A DNA stretch of 64,000 bases from Deltaproteobacteria bacterium (GCA_029262455.1 JAJCZJ010000022.1:62001-126000); one strand, 5' to 3'. Positions 17,361-26,370 are shown, counted from the stretch's first letter. Notes: generated by a model from the sequence alone, not told the origin. A program made the numbers and translations.

Positions 17361-19718
17361 GTGGCGCGTACTGCAAAAAAACCCGTGCGTCGGAAAAAGT
17401 CCGACGACGTCGAGGAGACGAAACCGAAGGCTAGGCGGGCGAAAAAGAAGACTGCTCCGGAGCCGGAGGAAGAAACCTTGGCGGCCGACACGTTGGAGGA
17501 TTCGCGACTCCTGGACGAGGTGGCGGCGATTGTCGTTCTGACCGGCGCCGTATTCACGGCACTGAGTTTTGTTGCCTATCAGCGAGGCGCCGGTGGGCTC
17601 AATCTCGCCGGGCGTGTTGGTGATGCGCTTGCGGATGCGCTGGTACAGGGGCTGGGCTTTGCGGCCTACCTCGGGCCGGTGTTCTTGGTGGTCGTAGCCT
17701 ACCTCCTGTTTCGCCAGGCCAGCCGTGAGATCACCCTAGTGCGCGCGTTTGGTGCGTTGGTGATGGTGCTGTGTAGCGCGGTTTTGATGGGCCTGATGGC
17801 GGGTTCAGAGCGGCCGGTGTCGGTAGCCGGAGGGTGGGTCGGTGGCCTGATCGCTCACTTGTTGCGCCAGGCGTTTGGCACTCCTGGGGCGTTCTTGATG
17901 ATCGCCTCGCTGATGGTGCTGTCTTTCCTCGTCGTTTCACGCATGTCTCTCGGCAGGCTGTTGGTGCTCTGTGGGTCTGGCGCGCGCAGGGGAGCGGGCA
18001 AGGTGGCTGAAACATTTTCGCGTCCTGCCAGAGAGGTTGCGGAAGTTGCGCTGCAGGTGGTGCCGCCGACGCTGCGATCGAACGTTCGCCGCGAAGAGTC
18101 GGATGTACCAGCGTCGGCACATCTCAGTGCGCCGCTGATCGTGCGCCCAAACCGCGAGGCGACGAAGCCCCAGCGCCGCGCGCGTGCCGTGCAGGAAGAG
18201 CTGCCTTTTGCCGACGACGGGACCTACCAACTGCCGCCGATGCAGCTGATGGACCAGCCGAGTGGTGGCGAGATCGAAGTCGATGAGGAGGCGCTTCACA
18301 AGAGTTCTCAGATCCTCGAGTCAAAGCTCGGCGACTTCGGAATCAGCGCTAAGGTCGTGGAAGTACGACCCGGACCTGTGATCACGACGTTTCACGTCGA
18401 GCCGGCTCCTGGGGTGAAGGTCAATCGCATTGTCAGTCTTGCAGATGACCTGGCCATGGCGTTGCGCGTAACCGGGGTTCGGATTTTGGCGCCGGTTCCG
18501 GGACAGGCGGTGGTCGGCATCGAAGTCGCGAATCCTCGTCGTGACATGGTGTTGTTGCGAGAGATGGTCGAATCCGAAGCATTTTCGAATTCGCGTTCGC
18601 TCCTGACGGTGGCTCTTGGGAAGGACACCGCGGGCGAGCCGGCGGTTGGTGATTTGGCGAAGATGCCCCACCTGCTGGTGGCCGGCGCGACCGGGAGCGG
18701 TAAGTCGGTCTGCGTCAACACTATGGTGATGTCAGTGCTCTACAAGGCTTCGCCGCGTGATGTTCGTTTCGTAATGATCGACCTCAAGATGCTCGAGCTG
18801 TCGGTCTACGAGGACATTCCACACCTGTTGGTCCCCGTCGTTACCGATCCCAAACTGGCCGTGGCGGTCCTGCACAACATCGTCGAGTTGATGGACGATC
18901 GATATCGCCTGATGAAGAAGTCCGGCGTCCGCAATATCGACGGGTACAACAAGTTTGTCCGCAAGCAGGCGGAGTCTCCTGCGGGCGATGTTTTTGAATT
19001 GAAGGAAGTTGCGGCTGACGCGTCAGATGACGATGTGGTCACTGCTGCGCCGACTCCCGAGCCTCTGCCGAAGATCGTGGTGATCATCGACGAGTTGGCA
19101 GATTTGATGATGACCATGGGGCGCAAGGTGGAAGAGCCGATTACGAGGTTGGCCCAGAAGGCGCGCGCAGCGGGAATTCATCTAATGCTAGCCACGCAGC
19201 GGCCGTCAGTGGACGTCATTACAGGATTGATCAAAGCGAATTTCCCGTCTCGGATCGCGTTTCAGACCACGGCTCGGGTCGACTCCCGGACAATTCTTGA
19301 CCAAATCGGTGCTGAGCGACTGTTGGGCCGTGGTGACATGCTCTACATGCCGCCGGGGAGTGCGTTCATCAAACGCCTTCACGGGCCCTTGGTAACGGAG
19401 GAGGAGATTCACAAGGTTGTTCGCTTCATCAAGAGGCAGGGCAAGCCGCACTACGCGTTTGATCTACTGGAGTCTTCGGAGCCGGAGGAGGATCCTGGGT
19501 TTGAGGAGGAATTGGACGATGTGCTCTACGACCAAGCTGTGCAGATCGTGACCGAGACACGGCAAGCATCGATTTCCTACGTCCAACGGCGTCTACGTGT
19601 TGGCTACAACCGCGCCGCGAGGATGATCGAACGTATGGAAAGGGAAGGCGTAATCTCTGCTAGTGATGGTGGGCGGCCGCGCGAAGTCTTGGCACAAGCG
19701 ATCGAGGCGGGGCCGTGA
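17361..19718 (+). CDS. ftsK: DNA translocase FtsK/SpoIIIE
   Basis: FtsK pumps chromosomal DNA through the division septum and coordinates dimer resolution. The 785-residue protein has an N-terminal lysine-rich cytoplasmic tail and about four membrane helices (roughly 50-200). A short linker leads to the alpha/beta motor domain with Walker A GATGSGKS near 441-448 and Walker B VVIIDELADL near 575, and a C-terminal gamma winged helix (VQRRLRVGYNRAARMIERM). The start is GTG one base after rnj, and the stop overlaps the lolA start (GTGA). The linker is short compared with E. coli, as in most FtsK proteins. Confidence 0.95.
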   Translation: MARTAKKPVRRKKSDDVEETKPKARRAKKKTAPEPEEETLAADTLEDSRLLDEVAAIVVLTGAVFTALSFVAYQRGAGGLNLAGRVGDALADALVQGLGFAAYLGPVFLVVVAYLLFRQASREITLVRAFGALVMVLCSAVLMGLMAGSERPVSVAGGWVGGLIAHLLRQAFGTPGAFLMIASLMVLSFLVVSRMSLGRLLVLCGSGARRGAGKVAETFSRPAREVAEVALQVVPPTLRSNVRREESDVPASAHLSAPLIVRPNREATKPQRRARAVQEELPFADDGTYQLPPMQLMDQPSGGEIEVDEEALHKSSQILESKLGDFGISAKVVEVRPGPVITTFHVEPAPGVKVNRIVSLADDLAMALRVTGVRILAPVPGQAVVGIEVANPRRDMVLLREMVESEAFSNSRSLLTVALGKDTAGEPAVGDLAKMPHLLVAGATGSGKSVCVNTMVMSVLYKASPRDVRFVMIDLKMLELSVYEDIPHLLVPVVTDPKLAVAVLHNIVELMDDRYRLMKKSGVRNIDGYNKFVRKQAESPAGDVFELKEVAADASDDDVVTAAPTPEPLPKIVVIIDELADLMMTMGRKVEEPITRLAQKARAAGIHLMLATQRPSVDVITGLIKANFPSRIAFQTTARVDSRTILDQIGAERLLGRGDMLYMPPGSAFIKRLHGPLVTEEEIHKVVRFIKRQGKPHYAFDLLESSEPEEDPGFEEELDDVLYDQAVQIVTETRQASISYVQRRLRVGYNRAARMIERMEREGVISASDGGRPREVLAQAIEAGP

Positions 19719-20404
19719 AGTTGGACAAATTGTTCGGGCGGTTGGCGATTGCATCGGCCGGGCTGTTGATGGGGTCCGGGCTTGCGGCCGACGAAGTTGC
19801 GGTTAGCGGCCAAGCCCGAGGGGTCGTCGAGATTGTCGCCCGTGTGCAGGCCCGATTCGACGAGATGCAGGATCTGCGGGCCAACGTTGCGCAAGATGTC
19901 GCACTGGTGTCTCTCGGGAAATCGGTCGTTTCTTCGGGAACCGTCGTGTTCAAGAGGCCCGGTAAAATGCGTTGGAATCTGGTCGGCGACGACACGCAAG
20001 TGATTGTTGGCAATGGTAAGACGATTTGGTTCTACCAACCTGAAGATGAACAGGTGCTGACGGCTCCGTTGCAATCGATATTTCGGTCCTCGACCCCTGT
20101 GTCGTTTTTGACAGGCGTTGGCAAGATTGAGGACGACTTTGACGTGAAGTTGGGCGCCGCCAGCGATGACGGCATTGAGTTGCTGCTGATGCCGAAGGTG
20201 GCCAACGGAGATCTCGGACGACTCAATTTGATCGTTGACCCCACCACCTTCGATATCGTGGAAGCGCGGGTTGAAGATCCGGTTGGGAATATTACACGAC
20301 TTCAGTTCTCGGAGATTCGACGCAATACCGGGGCCGAGGACAGCGAGTTCGAGTTTGAGGTACCGCCAGGGGTCGACGTCGTAGAAGCTCCGATGGGTTA
20401 CTAG
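19715..20404 (+). CDS. lolA: Outer-membrane lipoprotein carrier protein LolA
   Basis: LolA carries lipoproteins across the periplasm to the outer membrane. The 229-residue protein has a signal peptide (LFGRLAIASAGLLMGSGLA) and the LolA fold sequences VVFKRPGKMRWNL, GNGKTIWFYQPEDEQV and LIVDPTTFDIVEARVED. The GTG start overlaps the ftsK stop by four bases, a common ftsK-lolA pairing. With lspA elsewhere in the window it supports a Gram-negative envelope. Confidence 0.92.
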   Translation: MKLDKLFGRLAIASAGLLMGSGLAADEVAVSGQARGVVEIVARVQARFDEMQDLRANVAQDVALVSLGKSVVSSGTVVFKRPGKMRWNLVGDDTQVIVGNGKTIWFYQPEDEQVLTAPLQSIFRSSTPVSFLTGVGKIEDDFDVKLGAASDDGIELLLMPKVANGDLGRLNLIVDPTTFDIVEARVEDPVGNITRLQFSEIRRNTGAEDSEFEFEVPPGVDVVEAPMGY

Positions 20405-20424
20405 AAGCGGCCCGGCCCGCTTCT
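20403..20424 (+). terminator. Possible hairpin terminator after lolA
   Basis: AGAAGCGG and CCGCTTCT form an 8-base perfect stem around a CCCGGC loop, immediately after the lolA stop. The following bases (TCCACGG) lack a strong T run, so termination would be weak or factor-assisted. Confidence 0.4.
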
Positions 20425-20488
20425 TCCACGGCTTGTAGCGGCCCGTCAGGGGTGTCTTGGCAGCTCCGATCAGTGTAGATGTTCTCTT

Positions 20489-20974
20489 ATGCCTTCATTT
20501 GATGTTGTGTCTCAGGTCGATCTGCAAGAGGTCGACAACGCCGTCAATCAGGCCCGCAAGGAATTGGGGCAACGCTACGACTTCAAGGGTACCGATACCG
20601 AAGTCGAAGCGGATGCAACTGAGATCCGGCTGGTGTCCACCGACGATTTTAAGGTCAAGGCCGCACTCGAAGTGTTGGAGTCGAAACTGGTCAAGCGAGG
20701 GATCTCGCTCAAGGCACTGAGCCGCGGGCCGATCGAGCCGGCGGCGTCGGGACGCGCCAAGCAGAAGGTCGAGATTCAGACAGGGATATCGACCGAAAAG
20801 GCGCGATCAATCGTCAAGAAGATCAAGGACGCCAAGCTCAAGGTGCAGGCGCAGATCCGTGAAGACGAGGTTCGGGTAACCGGCAAGAAGCGAGATGACC
20901 TCCAAGACGTCATCCAGCTCCTAAAAGACAGTGACTTCGAACTTCCGCTTCAGTTCGTCAACATGCGCGACTGA
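20489..20974 (+). CDS. yajQ: YajQ family nucleotide-binding protein
   Basis: The 161-residue protein matches YajQ throughout: FDVVSQVDLQEVDNAVNQA, RYDFKGTDTEVE, DDFKVKAALEVLESKLVKRGI, KQKVEIQTGISTEKAR and the ending LPLQFVNMRD. YajQ folds as two ferredoxin-like domains. Some members bind cyclic di-GMP and act as transcription co-regulators, and E. coli YajQ binds RNA. It appears monocistronic, with a convergent hypothetical gene downstream. Confidence 0.94.
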   Translation: MPSFDVVSQVDLQEVDNAVNQARKELGQRYDFKGTDTEVEADATEIRLVSTDDFKVKAALEVLESKLVKRGISLKALSRGPIEPAASGRAKQKVEIQTGISTEKARSIVKKIKDAKLKVQAQIREDEVRVTGKKRDDLQDVIQLLKDSDFELPLQFVNMRD

Positions 20975-21008
20975 TTCCCGCCCGAGATCTTTGCAGCGGG
21001 ACGCGATA

Positions 21009-21509
21009 TCAAGCGACTGCTGTCGCGCTATCGTCCGCTTCTTGTGGGTCGGACTCCCCTTGCTCGCCAGCGTTACCGTTACCGGGTGTGAAAATATCCC
21101 AGCGGTCGCGGTATTGCGCGTAGCGACCCCGATAGGGCTTTGTACCCGCACCGTGCAAGCTGAAAGTCGGACCGGAAATGGACGCCGCCGGGATCACGAA
21201 GATCTCGTCAGTGCCACTGCGGCGCTTCGCAATGCATACGAAGACATCACAGTACTTACGGTCCCACCGGCCGTGGCGATGGAAGTTGAAACTCCAACTT
21301 CGGTAGTTATACGTATAGCGTTTTCCCCCGACTGTAACTGTGTGAGCGTACTTTCCGGGAAACGCTACGCGTAGAGCAACTCGAATCTCACCGGCAACGA
21401 GAAGATCGTACCCTTTTGCTCGCGGTACGTCGTGAACGTCGATCCCCATAGCACTGAGCTTTTGGGCGATGGCGGTGCGGGCTTTTAGGTGTTTTGATTG
21501 TCGATTCAT
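21009..21509 (-). CDS. Hypothetical protein, possible nuclease-like fold
   Basis: This 166-residue basic protein has no family I can name. It starts with a helix (KHLKARTAIAQKLSAMG), then GYDLLVAGEIRVALRVAF, an aromatic/basic block (YTYNYRSWSFNFHRHGRWDRKYCDVFVCI) described by its key Tyr/Trp/His/Arg residues, and FVIPAAS. A D-x(n)-[E/V]-x-[K/R] strand pattern followed by 'CDVFVCI...FVIP' is reminiscent of PD-(D/E)XK-type folds, but the catalytic Lys position appears to be Arg, so this is tentative. The C-terminus is Gly/Glu/Asp-rich and probably disordered. Confidence 0.6.
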   Translation of the reverse strand: MNRQSKHLKARTAIAQKLSAMGIDVHDVPRAKGYDLLVAGEIRVALRVAFPGKYAHTVTVGGKRYTYNYRSWSFNFHRHGRWDRKYCDVFVCIAKRRSGTDEIFVIPAASISGPTFSLHGAGTKPYRGRYAQYRDRWDIFTPGNGNAGEQGESDPQEADDSATAVA

Positions 21510-21676
21510 GTCTGGGTTTCAAGGAGGACAAGTTGGCCCTGCTCCCACACATCCCTACCGACACACACCTTTGATCAGGGTAAAGCCCTTCGAAACGGGT
21601 TATATCTGTCATTTCGGCCGTTCGCAATGCTTTTCTTGCATGTCTGGGAAAAACATAGTGTTTCTCAAAACACCCG

Positions 21677-21710
21677 TTGACACGCGGGGTGGGCACCATT
21701 AAGCTCCGGC
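21677..21710 (+). promoter_or_regulatory. Candidate sigma-70 promoter for the DksA-like gene
   Basis: A perfect TTGACA at 21677-21682 lies 44 bases before the ATG of the DksA-like gene. A -10 element at the right distance is poor (TAAGCT after 17 bases), so the call rests mainly on the -35. A small hairpin (GTGTTT/AAACAC) precedes it. Confidence 0.3.
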
Positions 21711-21725
21711 GCGCTCAGAGGACTT

Positions 21726-22151
21726 ATGAGAAAAGCTGCCTTAAAAACCGCCAAAAGCCGTCTCGACGAGATGAAGCGTGGGATTCTGCGAGAGATCAAG
21801 GACGACCTGCGACAAGGTCGCGAGGGCGCTAAAGAGGACGGAATGGATACGTACGATCTCGCCAGCGAAGAGCGAGATCGCGAAATCAATTTCATTCTCG
21901 GCGATCGCGAGCGGGACAAGCTGCAGGCGATCGAGGACGCTTTGGCGCGAATTGAGGAAGGTTCCTACGGCGTTTGCGAGAACTGTGAATCCGATATTGC
22001 TCCCGGGCGACTGGACGCGATGCCGTTCTCGTTGCTTTGTGTGAGCTGCCAGGCCGAAAGCGAAAAAGAGGCCCGTTCTCAGCGGAAGTTTGACGACGAA
22101 CGTGCCTACCGCCGGCTTGGATCAACTGAAGTTGACGAAGACAGCGTCTGA
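21726..22151 (+). CDS. DksA/TraR family zinc-finger regulator
   Basis: The 141-residue protein has an N-terminal coiled coil (about 8-75) and a four-cysteine zinc finger C84-x2-C87-x17-C105-x2-C108, the pattern of DksA/TraR proteins. These insert the coiled coil into the RNA polymerase secondary channel and modulate transcription, often together with ppGpp. The coiled-coil tip carries acidic residues (DTYDLASEERD), compatible with a functional tip, although the DxxDxA motif of DksA is only approximated. It lies just upstream of the glycerate kinase gene (27 bases to its proposed start). Confidence 0.9.
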   Translation: MRKAALKTAKSRLDEMKRGILREIKDDLRQGREGAKEDGMDTYDLASEERDREINFILGDRERDKLQAIEDALARIEEGSYGVCENCESDIAPGRLDAMPFSLLCVSCQAESEKEARSQRKFDDERAYRRLGSTEVDEDSV

Positions 22152-22178
22152 TTCTAACCGCCTAAAAAGGCACCGTTT

Positions 22179-23492
22179 CTGACCCCAGAAGCTCGTCAGC
22201 ATCTCATCGAGATCTTTGACGCGGCGGTATCCGCGGTCAACCCGGCGACTCTCGTCGGCCGTCTTTTGCGGCTTAGGGGGAACGTTGCGGAGATCGGCGA
22301 GCCGGGTCGCGAGCCGTTGATGGAGGCGCGGGGACCGATTGCGGTCGTCGGTGCTGGAAAGGCCGCGGTAGGGATGGCGGCGGCTGTTGAGGCGAAATTT
22401 GCGGAGATTGGTGTGCGAGGGGTTGTTGTGGCTCCAGACTCGGGCCGCCAGCTCGATCACATTGAGGTCTTGGCCGGAGACCATCCGGTGCCTGGCGCGA
22501 AGAGCGAAGTTGCGGGTGAACGAGTCATCGACTTTCTTTCTCATGTGTCGGAAGAAATCGTTCTCTGCCTGATTTCCGGAGGGGCTTCGAGCCTGATGGT
22601 GGCTCCGATCGCGCCGATCGTGCTTGCGGACAAGCAGGAGATAACCCAGCGTTTGCTGGCAACCGGAGCGTCGATTGCGGAGGTAAATACGGTTCGCAAG
22701 CACTTGTCGAGGATCAAAGGCGGGCGATTGCTCCGTCTTGCGCGCCGGCGCCCGGTTTTCTCGATTCTGATCTCAGATGTGATCGGTGACGCTGTTGAAG
22801 TGATTGGTTCCGGCCCTTCTGTGCCAGATTCGACGAGTTTTGCGGACGCGATTGGCCGCCTCGAATTCTATGGACTGTGGAATGAATGCGCCGAATCGGT
22901 GCGCCAGGTCCTGACTCGTGGTCGAGCGGGCGACTTGGAGGAGACGGTTCGACCGGATGATGAAGTAGCTCGTTTGGCGGATTGGATTGTGGCTGGTTCA
23001 AACGCTGTTTCTCTCGCTGCTGCTGCGGTGAAGGCCCGGGAACTTGGATATCGTGTTGAGGTTCGGGATGAACCGCTCGCCGGTCCGACGGCACCCGCTG
23101 CGCTCAACTGGATTCGCGGCGTCCAGGAGGATTCACAGGCCGGTCCGGTGTGCCACCTGGCCGGCGGCGAAACGACGGTTGCGGTTACCGGCGACGGTGT
23201 CGGGGGGCGTAACCAAGAGTTCGCCTTGGCTCTCGTCGAATCGTTGGCGGGGAGCGATTTGGCGGTCCTGAGTGCCGGCACCGATGGCATTGACGGACCG
23301 ACGGACGCAGCCGGCGCCTTCGTCTCCGGGCGAAGTGCAGACCGGGCTGCCCAAGTGCGCTTGGATGCGGGTGCACTTCTCCGCGAAAACGACTCCTATC
23401 GCTTCTTTGGAGCGCTCGGGGATTTGTTTCGCTGTGGACCGACGGGAACCAATGTCATGGACGTCAAGATCGCATTGAGGCCGGCGGTTTAG
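22179..23492 (+). CDS. Glycerate 2-kinase (GckA/MOFRL type), probable CTG start
   Basis: This enzyme phosphorylates D-glycerate to 2-phosphoglycerate, as in the serine or glyoxylate cycle. Landmarks are VVGAGKAAVGMA, HPVPG, LISGGASSLM, NTVRKHLSRIKGG, DVIGD, AGGETTV and GRNQEFALAL, plus a C-terminal MOFRL domain with SAGTDGIDGPTDAAGAF. The frame is open from 22158 and homologous sequence (LIEIFDAAVSAVNPATL) lies upstream of the first TTG at 22266. The only suitable upstream start is CTG at 22179, preceded eight bases earlier by AAAAAGG. I therefore start at CTG, giving 437 residues, the usual length. Confidence 0.85.
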   Translation: MTPEARQHLIEIFDAAVSAVNPATLVGRLLRLRGNVAEIGEPGREPLMEARGPIAVVGAGKAAVGMAAAVEAKFAEIGVRGVVVAPDSGRQLDHIEVLAGDHPVPGAKSEVAGERVIDFLSHVSEEIVLCLISGGASSLMVAPIAPIVLADKQEITQRLLATGASIAEVNTVRKHLSRIKGGRLLRLARRRPVFSILISDVIGDAVEVIGSGPSVPDSTSFADAIGRLEFYGLWNECAESVRQVLTRGRAGDLEETVRPDDEVARLADWIVAGSNAVSLAAAAVKARELGYRVEVRDEPLAGPTAPAALNWIRGVQEDSQAGPVCHLAGGETTVAVTGDGVGGRNQEFALALVESLAGSDLAVLSAGTDGIDGPTDAAGAFVSGRSADRAAQVRLDAGALLRENDSYRFFGALGDLFRCGPTGTNVMDVKIALRPAV

Positions 23493-23593
23493 CCAATTCG
23501 CCGGCCGTGCTCGGGTCAAACGCCGTTTTGGCCGGGCCGATTCGTTTCGAGCTAGTTGCCATCGAGGCGTAGGATCGGCTAGCCATTGGACGC

Positions 23594-24325
23594 ATGCAGG
23601 TGGGGTATCTTTCGGAGGCCTTTGTCTCCTTCCAAGGGGAGGGGCTGCACGTCGGCCGCAGGCAGCTGTTCTTGCGGTTCTGCGGCTGCCCATTGCGCTG
23701 TCTTTACTGTGACACTCCTGCGAGTTTGGTGCGGACGGAAGGCTTTGTAGCGCACGGATTGCCGAACGGGACCTACACCAATCCTATGTCGCTAGACGAC
23801 ATTTCGGTTGTGGTGTCGATGCTGATCGAACAACACGGCCCGGTCGAAGGGACCTCGCTAACCGGTGGCGAGCCGCTGGCCCAGGCGGATTTCATTGCAC
23901 AATTGTTGGAGGCTGGAGGCCTGCCGAGGCCAGTAATTTTGGAGACCGCCGGCATGATGCCAAAGGCCCTCGAGAAGGTCGTGGAGGCGGTGGATGTGGT
24001 GAGTATGGATCTGAAATTACCCTCAAACACCGGCGAAACAGCGTTTTGGGATCTTCATCGGGAGTTTCTTGCGGCGTCCCGTGGCAAGGTCTACGTGAAG
24101 GTGTTGGTCGACGCTTCGAGCAGCCGGAATGACTTGATCGGTGCCGCCGATCTCGTTCGAGATGTGGCTCCGGAGACACCGGTATTTATCCAACCGATCA
24201 CTGCCGAGTCTTCCACTATCCTCGTTGGCGAGGGCGATTTATCCAATGTTTACAAGATCTTCCGTAACCGTGTCGAGGATGTCCGGGTCGTGCCGCAGAC
24301 CCACAAAATGCTCGGTGTCGCCTAG
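23594..24325 (+). CDS. queE: 7-carboxy-7-deazaguanine synthase (radical SAM)
   Basis: QueE converts carboxytetrahydropterin to carboxydeazaguanine in queuosine and 7-deazaguanine synthesis. The 243-residue protein carries the radical-SAM cluster motif C32-x3-C36-x2-C39 preceded by SEAFVSFQGEG, and the SAM-binding LTGGEPL. Other pathway genes (queC, queD) are not adjacent; folE, which supplies the shared precursor reaction from GTP, lies 1.3 kb downstream after an unrelated kinase. Length and motif spacing are normal. Confidence 0.9.
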   Translation: MQVGYLSEAFVSFQGEGLHVGRRQLFLRFCGCPLRCLYCDTPASLVRTEGFVAHGLPNGTYTNPMSLDDISVVVSMLIEQHGPVEGTSLTGGEPLAQADFIAQLLEAGGLPRPVILETAGMMPKALEKVVEAVDVVSMDLKLPSNTGETAFWDLHREFLAASRGKVYVKVLVDASSSRNDLIGAADLVRDVAPETPVFIQPITAESSTILVGEGDLSNVYKIFRNRVEDVRVVPQTHKMLGVA

Positions 24326-24367
24326 GCGTCGCAGCAAAATAACTTTGTTTTGCGAATTGCTTGGTGA

Positions 24368-24389
24368 CTAGGGCCAAATTTGGCCCTAG
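24368..24389. repeat. 22-base perfect palindrome
   Basis: Eleven-base arms (CTAGGGCCAAA and its complement) meet without a spacer in the gap between queE and the downstream kinase. It could fold as a terminator-like hairpin, although only GGTTGTG follows, or serve as an operator. A second, weaker hairpin (GCAAAA/TTTTGC) lies just upstream near 24334. Confidence 0.5.
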
Positions 24390-24496
24390 GGTTGTGCCAG
24401 ACAGTTAATTGGCGACATTTCCGAGGCCTACGGTGTACCAGGGGTCGGTATTCTGTTATAAACCGGAAATTCTAAGGTAGGGGTCAGCGGCGGAAC

Positions 24497-25534
24497 GTGG
24501 CAAAGTCAGAGTTCACCAAGAAAGACGCAAACGCGGTCGCGACCGAGTATGGCCTGCCGAAGGTCAACAACGTCAAGCAGATCGAAAGCGAGCTTGAATC
24601 GGGTTGCTCGGACTTTCTAATCGAGACGACGCGGGGGAAATTCGTCGCCGAGCTTGATTCTCGAAAGAGCGAGCTGGAACTCAAGCGCGAACACGATCTT
24701 GTCTTGTTTTTGCGCAAGCAGGGCTTCCCGAGCCGCGCTCCTCAGGCAGATCGACGCGGTCGGCATTTCCAGGATTTCGGCGGAAAGAACCTGTCGATTT
24801 ACCGCCGGATAGACGGCCATGTCTTGAACTCCGACTCGGTATCGGCTGGCCAGCTAGAAAATGTTGGCCGTGTTTTGGCCGAGCTGCACTTGGTGACCAA
24901 AGCCTACAAAAAGGGTGGTGAGAACCACTTCAGTTTTGACCGCGTGGCGGAGTTGTATGACTCGGTGCGTGGACGGCTGCCGTCTTACATGAGAAAAATC
25001 GTCCGCACTTTGGACGAAGAGCTGGATTATCTCGAGAACTATCTCGAGATGAAGTTGCCGAAGGGGACGATTCACGGCGATGTAAGACCGTCTCGTCTCT
25101 TGGTGAAGGGTGACAAGGTAGTCGCCTTGCTGCATTTCGAGATCGCCGGCCGTGGCAAGTTTATCCTCGATCTCGCCACCGCGGTTAATTCGTTGTGTTT
25201 TTCGGGCGGCAACTATGACCTGAAGCGATTCGAATCGCTCATCGCTGGCTACGAGTCGCTTCGCACCTTGTCATTGGCTGAGTGGGACGCGTTTCCGAAT
25301 GAGCTTCGCTTTTCGGCGTTTCGCTTCACCATCGCGCGCTTGAACGATTTCTTCGAGAGTTCGGTCGAGGCTAGGCAGCAGATCAACAAGGATGTTCAGG
25401 ACTTTTACGAGCGGCTCTTGATCCTGCGCCGAGAGAAAGACGGCGGTATGGAGTCGATGTTGATGGCGATGGCGACGGGCTATGACTATCGTAAGTACCA
25501 GAAGGTCAAAGCTGTCGAACGTCGTACCCGCTGA
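24497..25534 (+). CDS. Small-molecule phosphotransferase, homoserine kinase type II-like
   Basis: The 345-residue protein has the choline kinase/aminoglycoside phosphotransferase fold: an N-lobe with FLIETTRGKFVAEL and KREHDLVLFL, and a catalytic loop TIHGDVRPSRLLVKGDKV followed by ALLHFEIAGRGKFILDLA. Overall layout, including the hydrophobic RIDG and LAELH segments, resembles ThrB2-type homoserine kinases. The usual Asn of the HGDxxxxN motif is replaced (HGDVRPSR), and the DFG-like Asp appears as His-Phe-Glu. Activity is therefore uncertain and the substrate unproven. It starts at GTG. Confidence 0.7.
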   Translation: MAKSEFTKKDANAVATEYGLPKVNNVKQIESELESGCSDFLIETTRGKFVAELDSRKSELELKREHDLVLFLRKQGFPSRAPQADRRGRHFQDFGGKNLSIYRRIDGHVLNSDSVSAGQLENVGRVLAELHLVTKAYKKGGENHFSFDRVAELYDSVRGRLPSYMRKIVRTLDEELDYLENYLEMKLPKGTIHGDVRPSRLLVKGDKVVALLHFEIAGRGKFILDLATAVNSLCFSGGNYDLKRFESLIAGYESLRTLSLAEWDAFPNELRFSAFRFTIARLNDFFESSVEARQQINKDVQDFYERLLILRREKDGGMESMLMAMATGYDYRKYQKVKAVERRTR

Positions 25535-25636
25535 TCGATCTCGACTCGGGGCCGGTCCGATCACGGACCGATGCGCGAGTTTGTCGAACCGCTTTTTCGA
25601 GATCCCCGGGCAACAGCGGAACCTTGGAGTTGTCCT

Positions 25637-26206
25637 ATGAGTGACGGAATCGAACCTCTGGTTGAAGCGATGCTGCGCGAGCTCGGAGAGGATCCGAAAC
25701 GCGAAGGATTGCTGAAGACGCCCAGCCGGGTTGCACGCTCGATGCGGTTCCTGACCAAAGGCTACGAGCAGGACCCAGCCGAGATCATTGGCGGAGCTTT
25801 GTTCAACGAAGATTACGAAGAAATGATCGTCATGAAGGACATCGATTTCTTCTCTCAGTGCGAGCACCACATGCTGCCGTTTTACGGCAAAGCTCACGTG
25901 GCCTACATCCCGGACGGGAAGATCGTGGGGATCTCAAAGATTGCTCGTCTGGTCGAGGTCTATGCCAGGCGGTTGCAGGTCCAAGAGCGGCTCACGAAGC
26001 AGATCGCTCAGACGATGATGGAGCAGCTCCAGCCGGCCGGAGTCGCGGTCGTCGTCGAGGCTGAGCACCTTTGCATGCGCATGCGAGGTGTCGAGAAGCA
26101 GAACTCGGTCGTTGTGAGCAGCGCGGTCTTCGGTGTGTTTCGCTCCAATCAGGAGACTCGCGAGGAGTTCATGAGTCTGGTGCACAACGGTTTGAGTCGG
26201 CGTTGA
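25637..26206 (+). CDS. folE: GTP cyclohydrolase I
   Basis: FolE opens the guanine ring of GTP to make dihydroneopterin triphosphate for folate and queuosine. The 189-residue protein (ATG giving MSDGIEPL) has the zinc ligands Cys75 and His78 in CEHHMLPF, the third ligand Cys in HLCMRMRG, and the conserved [24 protein letters not shown] block. It is followed by a leader with a ZTP riboswitch belonging to the next operon. Confidence 0.94.
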   Translation: MSDGIEPLVEAMLRELGEDPKREGLLKTPSRVARSMRFLTKGYEQDPAEIIGGALFNEDYEEMIVMKDIDFFSQCEHHMLPFYGKAHVAYIPDGKIVGISKIARLVEVYARRLQVQERLTKQIAQTMMEQLQPAGVAVVVEAEHLCMRMRGVEKQNSVVVSSAVFGVFRSNQETREEFMSLVHNGLSRR

Positions 26207-26297
26207 TTTGCAACGCCCGTTGAATCGAGCGCTGCGATCGTTGACTCTGTGTCTCGGTTCGGATACTTCCGGCTAAAGTCCACAATTTGGTGAGAGT

Positions 26298-26370
26298 TTG
26301 CACGACTGGCGCTGCGCGGATCCAACCGCGGGGGAGTGCTGAGCTACAGATGGCCGTCCGCCTGGGCCTC
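26298..26370 (+). promoter_or_regulatory. ZTP/ZMP (pfl) riboswitch aptamer
   Basis: The RNA contains the pfl/ZTP consensus segments in order: CGACTGGCG (26303-26311), CCGCGGGGGAGTG (26326-26338) and CCGCCTGGGC (26358-26367). Supporting pairings are visible. GCAC 26300-26303 pairs with GTGC 26336-26339 (P1). CGCGG 26315-26319 pairs with CCGCG 26326-26330 (P2). GGCC 26352-26355 pairs with GGCC 26365-26368 (P3). The signature pseudoknot pairs GGCG 26308-26311 with CGCC 26359-26362. This class senses ZTP/ZMP (AICAR), which accumulates when 10-formyl-tetrahydrofolate is short, and usually switches genes on. Here it precedes an aminotransferase-serA-purA operon. Confidence 0.93.
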
